64,000 bases of DNA from Halococcus agarilyticus (GCF_000334895.1 NZ_BAFM01000004.1:62001-126000), one strand, 5' to 3'. Positions 17,931 to 27,252 are shown, counted from the first letter of the stretch. Translations and numbers: made by a program. Notes: generated by a model not told the origin, from the sequence alone.

Positions 17931-19661
17931 CTACTCGTCGACCCACGTCGTGTGGAAGTTGCGGAGGTAGGGGATGTGGGTGAACCCCTTCACGTTCGAG
18001 CGCTTCGCCGCGATGTCGTCCTGATGCATCAGGTAGGCGTGTGGCACCTGCTCGATCAGCCGGTCTTCGAGCGTCCGGAGCACCTGCTTGCGCTGCTCGC
18101 GGTCGGTCGTCCGGCGTTGCTCCGCCAGCAGTTCGTGGACGCGGTCGTCGACGAAGTTGACCCAGTTCCAGACGCCGCCCTCTTCGGGCTTGCGGTAGAA
18201 GTTGTACAGCGACTGGTCCGGGTCGGGATCGCCGACACTGCCGCTGATGGTGGTGTCGTAGTTGCCCTTCTCGTAGCGCTCCCAGTAGGTCGAACTCGTG
18301 ACCTGCTCGATGTTCACCGAAAAGCCCGCCTCGTTCAGCTGCTGGCGGATCGCCTTCGCGCCGCGCAGGTTGCTCTTGGTCGCGAGAATACTGAACGAAG
18401 CGCCCATCGCTCCCGACTCCTCCAACAGCTGCTTTCCCCGCTCGGGATCGTGGTTCTGCACCTCGGGCTTGTCGTCGCGCCACACCCAGTTGGTCGCCTT
18501 GTTGATCGGGCCGACATCGGGGAGGGCGTTGCCGAAGTACGCCGTCTTCACGAACGCCTCGTTGTCGATGGATTTGGCGATCCCGAGCCGTGCCTTTCGG
18601 GAGCCGAACGGTTCGCGGCGCTCGTTCATCGCGAAGCCGTACCAGTTGACGCCTGGCGCGGCGAGCTTGCTCACGCCGTCGGCGTTCTCGACCTTGCTGA
18701 CGTTCTGGAGCGGCACGAGGTTCGAGAACTCCACGTCGCCGCTCCGGAGCGCGTTGACCAGCGTCGCCGGCTCCGGGATCGGCTGGATGTCCACGCCGTC
18801 GAGGTACGGCAGCGAGTTGCCCTCCGCGTCCGTCCCGAAGTAGTCGTCGAACGCGTCGAGCGTGATCCCGGAGCCGACCTGGTGCTCCGTCACCTCGAAC
18901 GGCCCGGTGCCGACGGGCGTGACCTTGTACTGGTCCGCACCCATCTCCTCGATCGCCTCCTCGTTCACGATGGTCGCGGCGCGACCCGGACCGCGCGACA
19001 GGTAGATGAGCGCGGGGGCCATCGCCTGCTCGAACCCGAGCTCGACGGTGTAGTCGTCCTTCACCACGACGCCGCCGTCGTCGACGGGTTTCAGCGTCGT
19101 GAGCTTCGAGGCGGCGGGGGCCTCCTGGGAGATGGTCCGGTTGATCGTGTACTTCACGTCCTCGGCGGTGAAGTCGGTCCCGTTGTGGAATTTGACGCCC
19201 TCCCGCAGATCGAACGTGTACGTCGTGCCGTCGTTGCTGACCTCCCAGTCCTTCGCGAGATCGCCCCGAACGGTGAGGTCCTGTTCGAGCGTGACGAGCC
19301 CATTGAACACGTTGCCGGTGACCTGGAAGTACTGGCCGACGCTGATGTACGGCGGATCGAGCACGTCGATGCTCCCGGTGTACCACGCGGCGGAGAGGCG
19401 ACCGCCGCGCTGGTTCGACGAGGGCGTCGCCGTCGCTTCGCTGCCGTTCCCACCCGCACCGGATCCGTTGCCGGAGCCACCGGAACCGCCGCCGTCGCTG
19501 GAGCCGTTGCCCGAACCGCCGCTGCCGCCGCTCTCGCCACCGCCGCCGGTACAGCCCGCGAGGGCCGCCATGCCCGCCGCACCGAGTAGTTCGATCGTCG
19601 TCCGTCTATCGACGACCGGCCCGCTCAGGTCCGCGTCGGTGATGGTGTCATCTGATCCCAT
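17931..19661 (-). CDS. solute-binding lipoprotein of the dipeptide-type ABC importer
   Basis: The extracellular binding protein (family 5, DppA/OppA/NikA type), 576 residues from ATG 19661. The N-terminus has twin Arg (DRRTTIELLG), a hydrophobic core and lipobox ALAGC, then a Gly/Ser/Asn-rich linker of about 45 residues that holds the domain off the membrane. The family segments LEQDLTVRGDLAKDWEVSNDGTTY and DLREGVKFHNGTDFTAEDV are clear. First gene of the operon; a TATA-like gaatatagcc at 19701-19710 suggests a short 5' leader. The ligand cannot be read from sequence; peptides are the family default. Confidence 0.92.
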   Translation of the reverse strand: MGSDDTITDADLSGPVVDRRTTIELLGAAGMAALAGCTGGGGESGGSGGSGNGSSDGGGSGGSGNGSGAGGNGSEATATPSSNQRGGRLSAAWYTGSIDVLDPPYISVGQYFQVTGNVFNGLVTLEQDLTVRGDLAKDWEVSNDGTTYTFDLREGVKFHNGTDFTAEDVKYTINRTISQEAPAASKLTTLKPVDDGGVVVKDDYTVELGFEQAMAPALIYLSRGPGRAATIVNEEAIEEMGADQYKVTPVGTGPFEVTEHQVGSGITLDAFDDYFGTDAEGNSLPYLDGVDIQPIPEPATLVNALRSGDVEFSNLVPLQNVSKVENADGVSKLAAPGVNWYGFAMNERREPFGSRKARLGIAKSIDNEAFVKTAYFGNALPDVGPINKATNWVWRDDKPEVQNHDPERGKQLLEESGAMGASFSILATKSNLRGAKAIRQQLNEAGFSVNIEQVTSSTYWERYEKGNYDTTISGSVGDPDPDQSLYNFYRKPEEGGVWNWVNFVDDRVHELLAEQRRTTDREQRKQVLRTLEDRLIEQVPHAYLMHQDDIAAKRSNVKGFTHIPYLRNFHTTWVDE

Positions 19662-19778
19662 GGGACGATGGTACGGAGTGAGACACTTCGCTGTACACCC
19701 GAATATAGCCGGGGCGAACGGCGCACGCCTCGCGGGTCCCGAGCAAGGTTCAATTCGGTGGGGTCCGAAGGGGGTCCA

Positions 19779-20489
19779 ATGCGAGAAGTGACTCTCCGGA
19801 TTCGCCACCACGGCGAGCCCGAGAGCGATCTCAGCGCCGACCATCCCGACCTCACGCTCAAGTCGGTGTCGTCGATGACCGGGAGCGCCGCCGAACGCAA
19901 GCGCATCATCGAGATCTCGGGCCCGGCGGCGTCGATCGAGGGGTTCCTCGCCGACTTCACGGCGGCCGACGCCGTGCTCGACGCGTCGCCGCTGACGCCG
20001 CTCGACGTCCCGCGGGTGCTGATCGACATCACGTACGACAGCTACCGGTGGGACAGCATCTCCCAGCGCCTCGCCGACATGGGCGTTCACTACCGGACCG
20101 GCACGACGATCACCGCCGGCTGGGAGCGCTGGACGGTGTACCTCGACGACGGCGACGACCTCCACGAGATCATCGACTCGCTCGAACGCGCGGGCAACGA
20201 GACCGACCTCGTCCGGAGTGTCGAACTCGACGAGGTGAACGAGCGCGAGCAGCTCGAACTCTCCCCGGTCGTCGACGAGCTGACGCGTCGCCAGGCGGAA
20301 GTCCTCGGCACCGCGATCGAGCTCGGCTACTACCAGCGCAAGACCGACACCAGCATCGAGGACATCGCCGCCGCCGTCGGCATCGCCTCCACGACGGCGT
20401 GGGAACACCTCGCGCGAGCCGAGTCGAAGGTGATGACCGCGGTCGGGAACCACCTCGCCTCAGTCGGTCGCGGGTCCCCGGACCGATAG
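19779..20489 (+). CDS. bat-type HTH transcriptional regulator
   Basis: A 236-residue haloarchaeal regulator. An N-terminal sensor-like domain (about 1-165) precedes a C-terminal HTH of the bacterio-opsin activator type (about 175-230, LTRRQAEVLGTAIELGYYQ ... IAAAVGIASTTAWEHLARAESKV). It is divergent from the importer operon with 117 bp between starts, so regulation of that operon is a natural guess. ATG 19779 was chosen because the protein aligns from its first strand and an AT-rich caattcg lies about 28 nt upstream. Confidence 0.85.
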   Translation: MREVTLRIRHHGEPESDLSADHPDLTLKSVSSMTGSAAERKRIIEISGPAASIEGFLADFTAADAVLDASPLTPLDVPRVLIDITYDSYRWDSISQRLADMGVHYRTGTTITAGWERWTVYLDDGDDLHEIIDSLERAGNETDLVRSVELDEVNEREQLELSPVVDELTRRQAEVLGTAIELGYYQRKTDTSIEDIAAAVGIASTTAWEHLARAESKVMTAVGNHLASVGRGSPDR

Positions 20490-21692
20490 CACGATCCCGA
20501 GCACCGACGCGAGCGACGCGAACACCGCGAGCACGACGAACAGCGCCGTGGGCGAGGCGTACTGGAGCACGACGCCCGCGACCGCGGCACCCAGCGCACC
20601 GACCCCGAACACGCCGAGGTAGGTGTAGCCGTACGAGAGGCCGCGAGCACCGGGCGGAGTGTACGCCGCGACGGTGGCCTGGTAGAGCGGCTGGACGACG
20701 AACAGGAAGAAACCGAGGGCGAAGCTCACCGCGAGCAACGGCCCCAGCCCGGCGGCGCTCGCGGGAACGAACGCCAGCGCAAGCACCGCGAGCACGCCGA
20801 ACGCGACCGCGATCCCGCGAGCGTTCTCCATCCGATCGGTCAGCTTGCCGCCGACGTACTGGCCCGCCATCCCGACGGTCAACAGCCCGGCGTAGAGGTA
20901 TCGTGCGGGTTCGAGGCTCTCGCCAGCCACCTCCACCGGCGCGAACAGCGCGAGGCCGGAGAGGAGGTCGGGGAGGAAGGTGAGCACGCCGCGGTAGTAC
21001 AGCCCGGAGAGCATGACGACGCCGAAGACGGCGACGAACCACCCCGAGAACAGCGTTCGGGAGTCCACCACCAGCTCCGACACCGAGGTCACGCCGCCGT
21101 CCGCGCGGGCGTCGCCCGCGCCGTCGGCTCCGACCGCGGCCGCCTCGTCGATGTCGACCCGGAGCGCGACCAGCGCGGCGGCGAAGGCGGGCATCGCGAG
21201 CACGACCACGACCGTCTGCCAGTCGAGCACGAGCAGGAGGAGCGTGGTCATCAGCGGGCCGACCGCGATGCCGAGGTTGCCGGCCATCCCGTGGTAGGCG
21301 AACGCGCTCCCCTGCTCGGTGACGCCCTTGCTGAGCAGCGCGAGCCCCGAGGGGTGGTAGACGCTGGCCGCCACGCCCCACAGGACCAGCGCGAGCGCGA
21401 CGACCCACAGCGAAGGAGCGACGCCGAGCAGCGCGAACGCGCCGCCCATCCCGAGGAGACAGCCCGCGATCAGCCGCCTGGAACCGTACGCGTCCGCGAG
21501 GACGCCGCCGGGCAACGCTCCGATCCCGAACAGCGCGTAGCCCGCCGAGACGACCACCCCGATCGCCGCCTGGGTGGTCCCGAACTCGGCGAGCCAGACC
21601 GGCACGAGGATCGGAATCGAGAGCTCGAACGTGTGGACCATCGCGTGCGCCAGCATGGCGAGCCCCACGATGGTCCGATCGTTGTCGTTCAT
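20460..21692 (-). CDS. MFS transporter
   Basis: A 410-residue major facilitator protein with twelve predicted helices. Helix 1 begins MLAHAMVHTFELSIPILVP; the loop-2 motif appears as GVLADAYGSRRL, and the second half repeats it as YVGGKLTDRMENAR. The substrate is unknown. Its 3' end overlaps the convergent bat-type regulator by 30 bp. The minus-strand TATA box tatagatc near 21714-21721 fits a leaderless start. Confidence 0.88.
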   Translation of the reverse strand: MNDNDRTIVGLAMLAHAMVHTFELSIPILVPVWLAEFGTTQAAIGVVVSAGYALFGIGALPGGVLADAYGSRRLIAGCLLGMGGAFALLGVAPSLWVVALALVLWGVAASVYHPSGLALLSKGVTEQGSAFAYHGMAGNLGIAVGPLMTTLLLLVLDWQTVVVVLAMPAFAAALVALRVDIDEAAAVGADGAGDARADGGVTSVSELVVDSRTLFSGWFVAVFGVVMLSGLYYRGVLTFLPDLLSGLALFAPVEVAGESLEPARYLYAGLLTVGMAGQYVGGKLTDRMENARGIAVAFGVLAVLALAFVPASAAGLGPLLAVSFALGFFLFVVQPLYQATVAAYTPPGARGLSYGYTYLGVFGVGALGAAVAGVVLQYASPTALFVVLAVFASLASVLGIVLSVRGPATD

Positions 21693-21835
21693 TCGTGCGT
21701 CGTTCGTTTCGATCTATACCGGCCGATGACCTAAACCGTGACCCGGATGGAGCCGGGGTTGTCCGTCGAGCAGCGAGGGATCATCGCGGGGTCAGGTCCG
21801 ACCGCCACGCCCGATCCCGCCAGGCCTCACGGGCC

Positions 21836-22696
21836 TCAAAGGACCGGTGTGACCGACGCGCCGACGTAGAGGACGACGACGAGGAACACCCAGACCACGT
21901 CGACGAAGTGCCAGTACAGCGATACCGTGGCGATCGAGGTGTCGCGGCCGGGCTCGTACTGGCCGAGGTGGGCGCGCGCGACGAGGATCCCCAGGAGAAC
22001 GGTCCCGAGCGCGACGTGGAGGCCGTGAAGTCCGGTGAGCGCGTAGAAGGCGCTCCCGAAGATCCCCGATGTGATGGTGAACCCCTCGACCACGACGAGC
22101 TCGTGGTACTCGTAGACCTGGCCGGCAACGAACAGCAGGCCGAGCACGAGCGTCGTCACGAGCAAGAACCCGAACCGCCGGTCGTTGCCCTCTTCGAGCG
22201 CCGAGTGAGCGTAATGGAGCGTGAAGCTGCTCACCACGAGGAGCGCGGTGTTCACCACCAGCACCGTGCTGAGGAGTGGCGGGATCTCACCGGGCGGCCA
22301 GCCGCCCGCCCGGATGAAGAAGTAGTAGATGAACCCGCCGGCGAAGGTGAACACGTCAGTTCCGAGAAAGAGGAGCATCGCCGCCCGGAGCGGCCCCGGT
22401 TCGCGCCCCTCGGTGCGTGTCCGGAAGTCGGCGATGAACGCCTGATACAGCCAGCCGAACAGCCCGATCAGGAAGACGAGCCCGCCGCCACCGATCACGC
22501 TTGGCCCGACGAACCCGGGAACGAGCGCGACCTCGCCGTGGCCGAACAGGTAGAGTCCGGCCCCCAGATAGAGCCCGGTGGCCCCGATCGCACAGACGAT
22601 CGGCCACCACGACGACTCGCTCCGCCCGAGCGGGAAGTCCATGCCGACGGGCGGCTCGTGGGTGTCGTGTTCTTCGGTCTCGCTCGCCGATCCCAT
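21836..22696 (-). CDS. coxC: cytochrome oxidase subunit III
   Basis: Subunit III stabilises proton pumping in the oxidase complex. The 286-residue protein has seven predicted helices and family segments WLYQAFIADF, RAAMLLFLGTDVFTFAGGFIYYFF (with the membrane Glu replaced by Asp) and LTGLHGLHVALG, ending SLYWHFVDVVWVFLVVVLYVG. ATG 22696 is preferred because a minus-strand gtttttgc box lies about 29 nt upstream. It is 10.7 kb from coxB, separated by the peptide-utilisation block. Confidence 0.92.
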   Translation of the reverse strand: MGSASETEEHDTHEPPVGMDFPLGRSESSWWPIVCAIGATGLYLGAGLYLFGHGEVALVPGFVGPSVIGGGGLVFLIGLFGWLYQAFIADFRTRTEGREPGPLRAAMLLFLGTDVFTFAGGFIYYFFIRAGGWPPGEIPPLLSTVLVVNTALLVVSSFTLHYAHSALEEGNDRRFGFLLVTTLVLGLLFVAGQVYEYHELVVVEGFTITSGIFGSAFYALTGLHGLHVALGTVLLGILVARAHLGQYEPGRDTSIATVSLYWHFVDVVWVFLVVVLYVGASVTPVL

Positions 22697-22841
22697 ACCG
22701 TCGGTTGTGTGCAGGCCAGCAAAAACCCCCTGGCTGTGCGTCACCGATGGGGCGGCCCGTGGGTCGGCCGCCGGTCGATCGGTCCGACGCAGGCGGCCGA
22801 TTTATCTGCCGACCGGACGTACCCGAATCGACCGATCGATC

Positions 22842-23069
22842 ATGTCCGCACCGAACGCGTCGGCCGTCGTCTCGCCCTCGTGGCGGGTCGCGGTCGGCCT
22901 CGTCGCCGCCACAGTTGGCTTTCTCGCCGTTCTCGTCGGCGTCGCGCTCTACGCGTGGGGCGAGATCCACACGGTGTATCGCGTGCCGACGCTGGTCGTC
23001 CCAGTGATAGGTCTCGCGAGCGTCGTCGCCGGGAGCGTGCTGATCGGGCGCGAGCGCACGAACGGCTGA
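22842..23069 (+). CDS. small two-helix membrane protein near coxC
   Basis: 75 residues with two hydrophobic segments (about 16-40 and 49-68), beginning MSAPNASAVVSPSWRVAVG and ending GRERTNG. It is divergent from coxC. The box gatttatct (about 22799-22807) predicts a transcript with a leader of roughly ten bases. The arrangement resembles small accessory genes next to haloarchaeal coxC, but no domain is recognised. Confidence 0.65.
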   Translation: MSAPNASAVVSPSWRVAVGLVAATVGFLAVLVGVALYAWGEIHTVYRVPTLVVPVIGLASVVAGSVLIGRERTNG

Positions 23070-23210
23070 GATCACGCTCAGACGGCGCAGCACGTTGTAG
23101 AGATGTTTATAAGTCGGTCGATCCGATATCGCCGAACACCTCATCTGTTCGATAAAGTGTGTAGACTGAGCGCCTAAACGGTTATATCAACGTCACACAT
23201 CGAGCATGAT

Positions 23211-23456
23211 ATGGTGAGCTTGCTTCGAATACTAACCAAAATATATCATTATTCGCATCCCGTGATCGGGTTCTGTGGTCTGACAGCGACAGTCGTACTA
23301 TACAGCCCTGGAACTCACCTGATCACTGTCGGGCCGATGCGCTTGGACGTTTTCTATATTGTAGTGATCGCGTTCGGATCGTTGCTGATACTGTCTGCGA
23401 TCGATAAGTATGACCCCGAAGAGTACGGTCTCGGTTCGTCGAAGGCTGATAGATAG
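23211..23456 (+). CDS. small membrane protein in an AT-rich island
   Basis: An 81-residue protein with two hydrophobic segments (about 15-32 and 43-63) and a hydrophilic tail (DKYDPEEYGLGSSKADR). A clear TATA box (ttatatc, about 23180-23186) sits about 30 nt before the ATG. Codon use is less GC-biased than its neighbours, and the upstream 140 bp are AT-rich, which suggests recent acquisition or relaxed selection. Family unknown. Confidence 0.6.
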   Translation: MVSLLRILTKIYHYSHPVIGFCGLTATVVLYSPGTHLITVGPMRLDVFYIVVIAFGSLLILSAIDKYDPEEYGLGSSKADR

Positions 23457-23526
23457 TGTTTCGCCGCTGGGACATCGAGAAGCGACGAACGGTTGTGTGA
23501 TTTTCACGATACCTTCGATCGGCGAG

Positions 23527-23823
23527 CTACGCCTCGTCGTCCGCGTCGGGTCGCTCGCCGGTCGCGAACGCGGCGATCGCCGTGGCGGTCTCGGAGTGGC
23601 CCGTTTTCTGGCTCTCGGCGATGATCCGCCCGGTGAGATACGTGGTTCCCGTGAGCACGACGAACGGCACGACGAGGAGCGCCTGGCTGACCACCGTCGC
23701 GATCGGGGTCGAGCCGACGGTGGTGACGGCGAACAGCAGGACGAAGAACAGCAACATGCCGAGCGGAATGACGTTGACGGTGAGATCGAGCAGCGTTTCG
23801 CGGTCGAAGACTCGCTCTGCCAT
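23527..23823 (-). CDS. DUF6684-like membrane protein of the oxidase neighbourhood
   Basis: A 98-residue protein starting MAERVFDRETLLDLTVNVIPLGMLLFF, an N-terminus I associate with the haloarchaeal DUF6684 family found near oxidase genes. There are two helices (about 16-37 and 47-68) and an acidic tail. ATG 23823 is preferred over an upstream GTG at 23838, because the AT box (tgtaactac, centred near 23855) is about 30 nt away. Confidence 0.72.
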   Translation of the reverse strand: MAERVFDRETLLDLTVNVIPLGMLLFFVLLFAVTTVGSTPIATVVSQALLVVPFVVLTGTTYLTGRIIAESQKTGHSETATAIAAFATGERPDADDEA

Positions 23824-23954
23824 CGCCGATGCGTACACGCCGAAGCGTCATGTAACTACCGAGAGACGCGTGGTCGACGGTTCCCCGCTTCCGTCCCGGA
23901 TCGTCGTGGTCGGAACAAGGGGAACTATTTGTGTACCCGCCGAGCAGACGATGC

Positions 23955-25787
23955 ATGGGATTCACGCCGATCGAGGAGTACGGGGTCATCGGGAACCTCG
24001 AGACCTGCCCGCTGATCGGGAGCGACGGCTCGATCGACTGGTGCTGTTTCCCCCACATCGAATCGTCGAGCGTCTTCGCCGGCATCCTCGACGAGGACGG
24101 TGGAGGGCACTTCGCCATCCAGCCGAGCGGCGAGTTCGAGTCGAGCCAGGAGTACGTCACCCGAACCAACGTGCTCCGGACGACCTTCGAGACCGATTCG
24201 GGGACGATGGTGGTGACCGACTTCATGCCCGTGGCCGACGGGGTGGAGCTCGGCCACACAACGAGTGCGATCTACCGGAAGGTGGCCTGCACCGAGGGCG
24301 ACGTCGAGTTCGACGTCGAGTTCGATCCCCGCTTCGACTACGAGCGCGTCGGCACCACGGTCGAGCAGACCCACGAGGGCGTCCTCGCGCGTGGCAACGG
24401 CGAACAGCTCTACCTCTGGAGCCAGGCGTCGTTTCACGCCTCCGAGGGCGAGGAGGAACACGCCGAGGCGACCGAGACCCTCCACACCGACGAGACGATG
24501 TGGTTCGTGCTCCAGTACAACGACCGCGAACCGATCGACGCGGCCGACTGCGCGGCGCTGCTGCGCGAGACCATCGACTACTGGCAGGACTGGACCCACC
24601 AGTGTCTCGACGAATCGGGCTGTCCGTTCGAGGGCCCCTACCACGACGACGTGATCCGTTCCGGCCTCGTGCTTCGGCTGCTGATGAACCCCCAGACCCA
24701 CGCCATCGCGGCCGCGCCCACGACCTCGCTGCCCGAGGAGGTCGGCGGCGTTCGTAACTGGGACTATCGGTACGCGTGGATCCGCGACGTCTCCTACACC
24801 ATTCAGGCGCTCAACGAACTCGGCCACGAGCGCGAGGCGCGCAACGGGTTCGACTGGTCGCTCACGATGTGTCACAAGGACGATCCGGGCGAGATCGGCT
24901 ACCCGCTCTACGGCCTCCACTACGAACCGGAGATGGTCGAGGAGGAGCTGCACCACTTCACGGGGTATCGGGGCTCCAAACCCGTGCGGGTCGGCAACGC
25001 GGCGGGCGACCAACAACAGCTCGACACCTACGGCGAACTCCTCACCGCGATCTACACCGCCACCGACTACGGTGCGGAGATCTTCGCGGGCGAGTGGGAG
25101 GTCTTGGCGGAGATGATCGAACACGTCTCGGGCGTCTGGATGAACGAGGACAGCGGCATCTGGGAGGTCCGGAGCGAGCCGAAACACATCGTCCACTCGA
25201 AGGCGCTGTGCTGGGCGGCGCTCGACAGGGGGATCAAGATCGCGGAGGACAACGAGTTCGACGCGCCGATCGAGCGCTGGACGGGTGAGCGCGACGCGAT
25301 CCGCGAATCCCTGCTCGAAGAGGGGTTCGACGAGGAGCTCGGCTGCTTCACCCAGACGTACGAGGGCGAAACCGTCGACGCGGCCGCGCTCAGACTCGGC
25401 AGCGTCGGCTTTCTCCCGTTCGACGACGATCGAATGCAGGCCACGATCGACGCCGTGATGGACCACCTCATGACCGACGACGGGCTCGTAATGCGCTACG
25501 AGGGCGACGACGGCCTGCCAGGCGAGGAGGGAGCCTTCGTGCTGTGTTCGTTCTGGCTGGTCGAGTGTCTCGCGCTCTCGGGCCGCGTCGAGGAGGCCCG
25601 CGAGGTCTTCGAGGACGTGATGGAACACATCAGCCCGATCGGGCTGTTCGCCGAGGAACTCGATCCGGGAACCGGCGAACACCGCGGCAACTTCCCTCAG
25701 GCGTTCAGCCACATCGGGCTGATCAACGCCGTGCTCTACCTCAACGAGGCCGAGCCGGGCGAGGTCATCGACCCTCTCGATCGGTGA
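23955..25787 (+). CDS. glycoside hydrolase family 15 protein (glucoamylase/trehalase-like)
   Basis: A 610-residue GH15 enzyme without a signal peptide, so cytoplasmic. The N-terminal beta-sandwich domain starts IEEYGVIGNLETCPLIGSDGSIDWCCFP. The catalytic (alpha/alpha)6 barrel begins near residue 250 with NWDYRYAWIRDVSYTIQAL. The C-terminal FPQAFSHIGLINA contains the second conserved region. Members hydrolyse alpha-glucosidic bonds in maltodextrins, glucans or trehalose; the substrate cannot be set here. The box ctattt is 28 nt before ATG 23955. No other carbohydrate genes adjoin it. Confidence 0.92.
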   Translation: MGFTPIEEYGVIGNLETCPLIGSDGSIDWCCFPHIESSSVFAGILDEDGGGHFAIQPSGEFESSQEYVTRTNVLRTTFETDSGTMVVTDFMPVADGVELGHTTSAIYRKVACTEGDVEFDVEFDPRFDYERVGTTVEQTHEGVLARGNGEQLYLWSQASFHASEGEEEHAEATETLHTDETMWFVLQYNDREPIDAADCAALLRETIDYWQDWTHQCLDESGCPFEGPYHDDVIRSGLVLRLLMNPQTHAIAAAPTTSLPEEVGGVRNWDYRYAWIRDVSYTIQALNELGHEREARNGFDWSLTMCHKDDPGEIGYPLYGLHYEPEMVEEELHHFTGYRGSKPVRVGNAAGDQQQLDTYGELLTAIYTATDYGAEIFAGEWEVLAEMIEHVSGVWMNEDSGIWEVRSEPKHIVHSKALCWAALDRGIKIAEDNEFDAPIERWTGERDAIRESLLEEGFDEELGCFTQTYEGETVDAAALRLGSVGFLPFDDDRMQATIDAVMDHLMTDDGLVMRYEGDDGLPGEEGAFVLCSFWLVECLALSGRVEEAREVFEDVMEHISPIGLFAEELDPGTGEHRGNFPQAFSHIGLINAVLYLNEAEPGEVIDPLDR

Positions 25788-25848
25788 GAGCGAGATAGCG
25801 GGATCGGTCGGAAGGAAGCGAAAGCGCGGATCCGGTTTGACGACGGCG

Positions 25849-27198
25849 TTACAGCCCGTTGCGCCCCGCCGCGAGCAGCGTCCCGGCGAGCACCGCGACG
25901 ACCGCGATCACGGAGCCGAAGCCGGGCCCGCTGCCCGAGCTGGTCGTCGTCGCGGTTCCGCCGTCGCCGGCCGTCCCGGCGTCGCCGTCGGCTGCCGCAG
26001 CAGTCGTTTCGTCGGTCATCGTCGCGTCGTTAGTCTCGATCGAGGTCGCGCTAACGGTCGTTTCGTCGGCAGTCGTTCCGGCCATCGTCGTCTCGGCGCT
26101 CGTCCCGGCAGTCGTCGTTGCGGCCGTTTCGCCGCCGTCGGTGGCCGCTGTCGTGTTCTCGGTTTCACCATCGGCCGTGGCCGCGGTCGCGTTCGTCGAC
26201 GTGCGGTTCGCGGGCCCGATGGCGGCGTTCGTCAGGTTCGCCGCCGCCATCGCGTCGGGGTGGAGCTGTCTGGCGATCGCGGTCAGCGAAAGCACCACCC
26301 GCGGTGCGGGCTGGTTGATGTAGCTGTTGTTCACGACGACGGTCTGGTTCCCCTGGACGGCAGTCGTGTCCGCCCACGGCGTCCCGTTGGGCACCACCGC
26401 CGGGCTGGAGACGACGAGCCACTCGGGGTCTTGCTGGGCGACGACCTCGTCGCTGATCTCCTTGTACCCCTCGATGCCCGCGCTCGCCGCGAGGTTCTCG
26501 CCGCCAGCGGTCTCGATCACCGAGCCGATGAACGTGTCGTTGCCCGCGACGAAGCCGCCGCCGAGCAGGTAGAGCGTCCGTGGCGTGGACTCGTTGCCGA
26601 CCGTCTCACGGATCGCCTCCACCCGCGTTTCCATCGCGTCGGCGGTGCGGTTCGCCTCTTCGCACGCGCCGACCAGCTCGCCGGTGAGCCGCGTCTTCTC
26701 GGTGACGTCCTCGATCGAGCCGGCGAACCCGAACCGGAACACGGTCACTCCGGCGCTGCGGAGGCGTTCGACCGTCGCGTTCGGGACGACGTTCGGCGCG
26801 AGCACGAGATCGGGTTCGAGCCCCACCACCGCCTCGACGTTGACGTACTGCTGGCCCGCACCCGAGACGTTGGTTCGGGTCTCGGCCCCGTCGAGGTAGG
26901 TGGCGTACTGCGTGACGCCCACCACCTTCTCCCGCGCACCGATCTCCCACATCGTCTGGGCCGCGCTCGGCGAGAGCGTGACGATCGACTCGGGTTCACC
27001 CTCGACGGTGACGTCGGTACCGGTCGCGTCGGTCGCCGTCGTCGGGAACGAGCAGGTCGCCTGAGCCGCGACATCCGCCGTCGCTGCCGGTCCGTCCACG
27101 GTCGAGGTCGTCTGTACACCGGTCGTCGCCGCGGCCGGGCCGATCGCGCCGACCAGCACCGTCGCGACGAGGAGGATCGAGAGGAAGTCCGTTCGCAT
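25849..27198 (-). CDS. btuF: cobalamin-binding protein BtuF with PGF-CTERM anchor
   Basis: The extracellular substrate-binding protein of a vitamin B12 importer (449 residues from ATG 27198). A Sec-type signal (residues 1-25, IGPAAA) precedes the BtuF/FepB domain with the opening SIVTLSPSAAQTMWEIGAREKVVGVTQY and metal-chelate ABC fold segments. A Thr/Ala/Glu-rich linker of about 90 residues follows, then a C-terminal tripartite signal: GPGFG, a hydrophobic stretch and a basic end. The last part is a PGF-CTERM sorting signal, the substrate of archaeosortase A, whose gene is at 50236-51198. It is divergent from btuC. Confidence 0.9.
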   Translation of the reverse strand: MRTDFLSILLVATVLVGAIGPAAATTGVQTTSTVDGPAATADVAAQATCSFPTTATDATGTDVTVEGEPESIVTLSPSAAQTMWEIGAREKVVGVTQYATYLDGAETRTNVSGAGQQYVNVEAVVGLEPDLVLAPNVVPNATVERLRSAGVTVFRFGFAGSIEDVTEKTRLTGELVGACEEANRTADAMETRVEAIRETVGNESTPRTLYLLGGGFVAGNDTFIGSVIETAGGENLAASAGIEGYKEISDEVVAQQDPEWLVVSSPAVVPNGTPWADTTAVQGNQTVVVNNSYINQPAPRVVLSLTAIARQLHPDAMAAANLTNAAIGPANRTSTNATAATADGETENTTAATDGGETAATTTAGTSAETTMAGTTADETTVSATSIETNDATMTDETTAAAADGDAGTAGDGGTATTTSSGSGPGFGSVIAVVAVLAGTLLAAGRNGL

Positions 27199-27220
27199 GG
27201 ACGGACGGTACCGCTGATAC

Positions 27221-27252
27221 AATAAATATTTACCTAAAGCAACCCGGGTTGC
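27221..27252. promoter_or_regulatory. shared divergent btuF/btuC promoter with palindrome
   Basis: Only 58 bp separate the two start codons. The 10-bp palindrome taaatattta (27223-27232) is centred about 29 nt from each ATG, so one symmetrical AT box can serve both leaderless transcripts. Between it and btuC lies the perfect 14-bp palindrome gcaacccgggttgc (27239-27252), at the expected btuC transcription start, and a likely operator. Confidence 0.6.
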
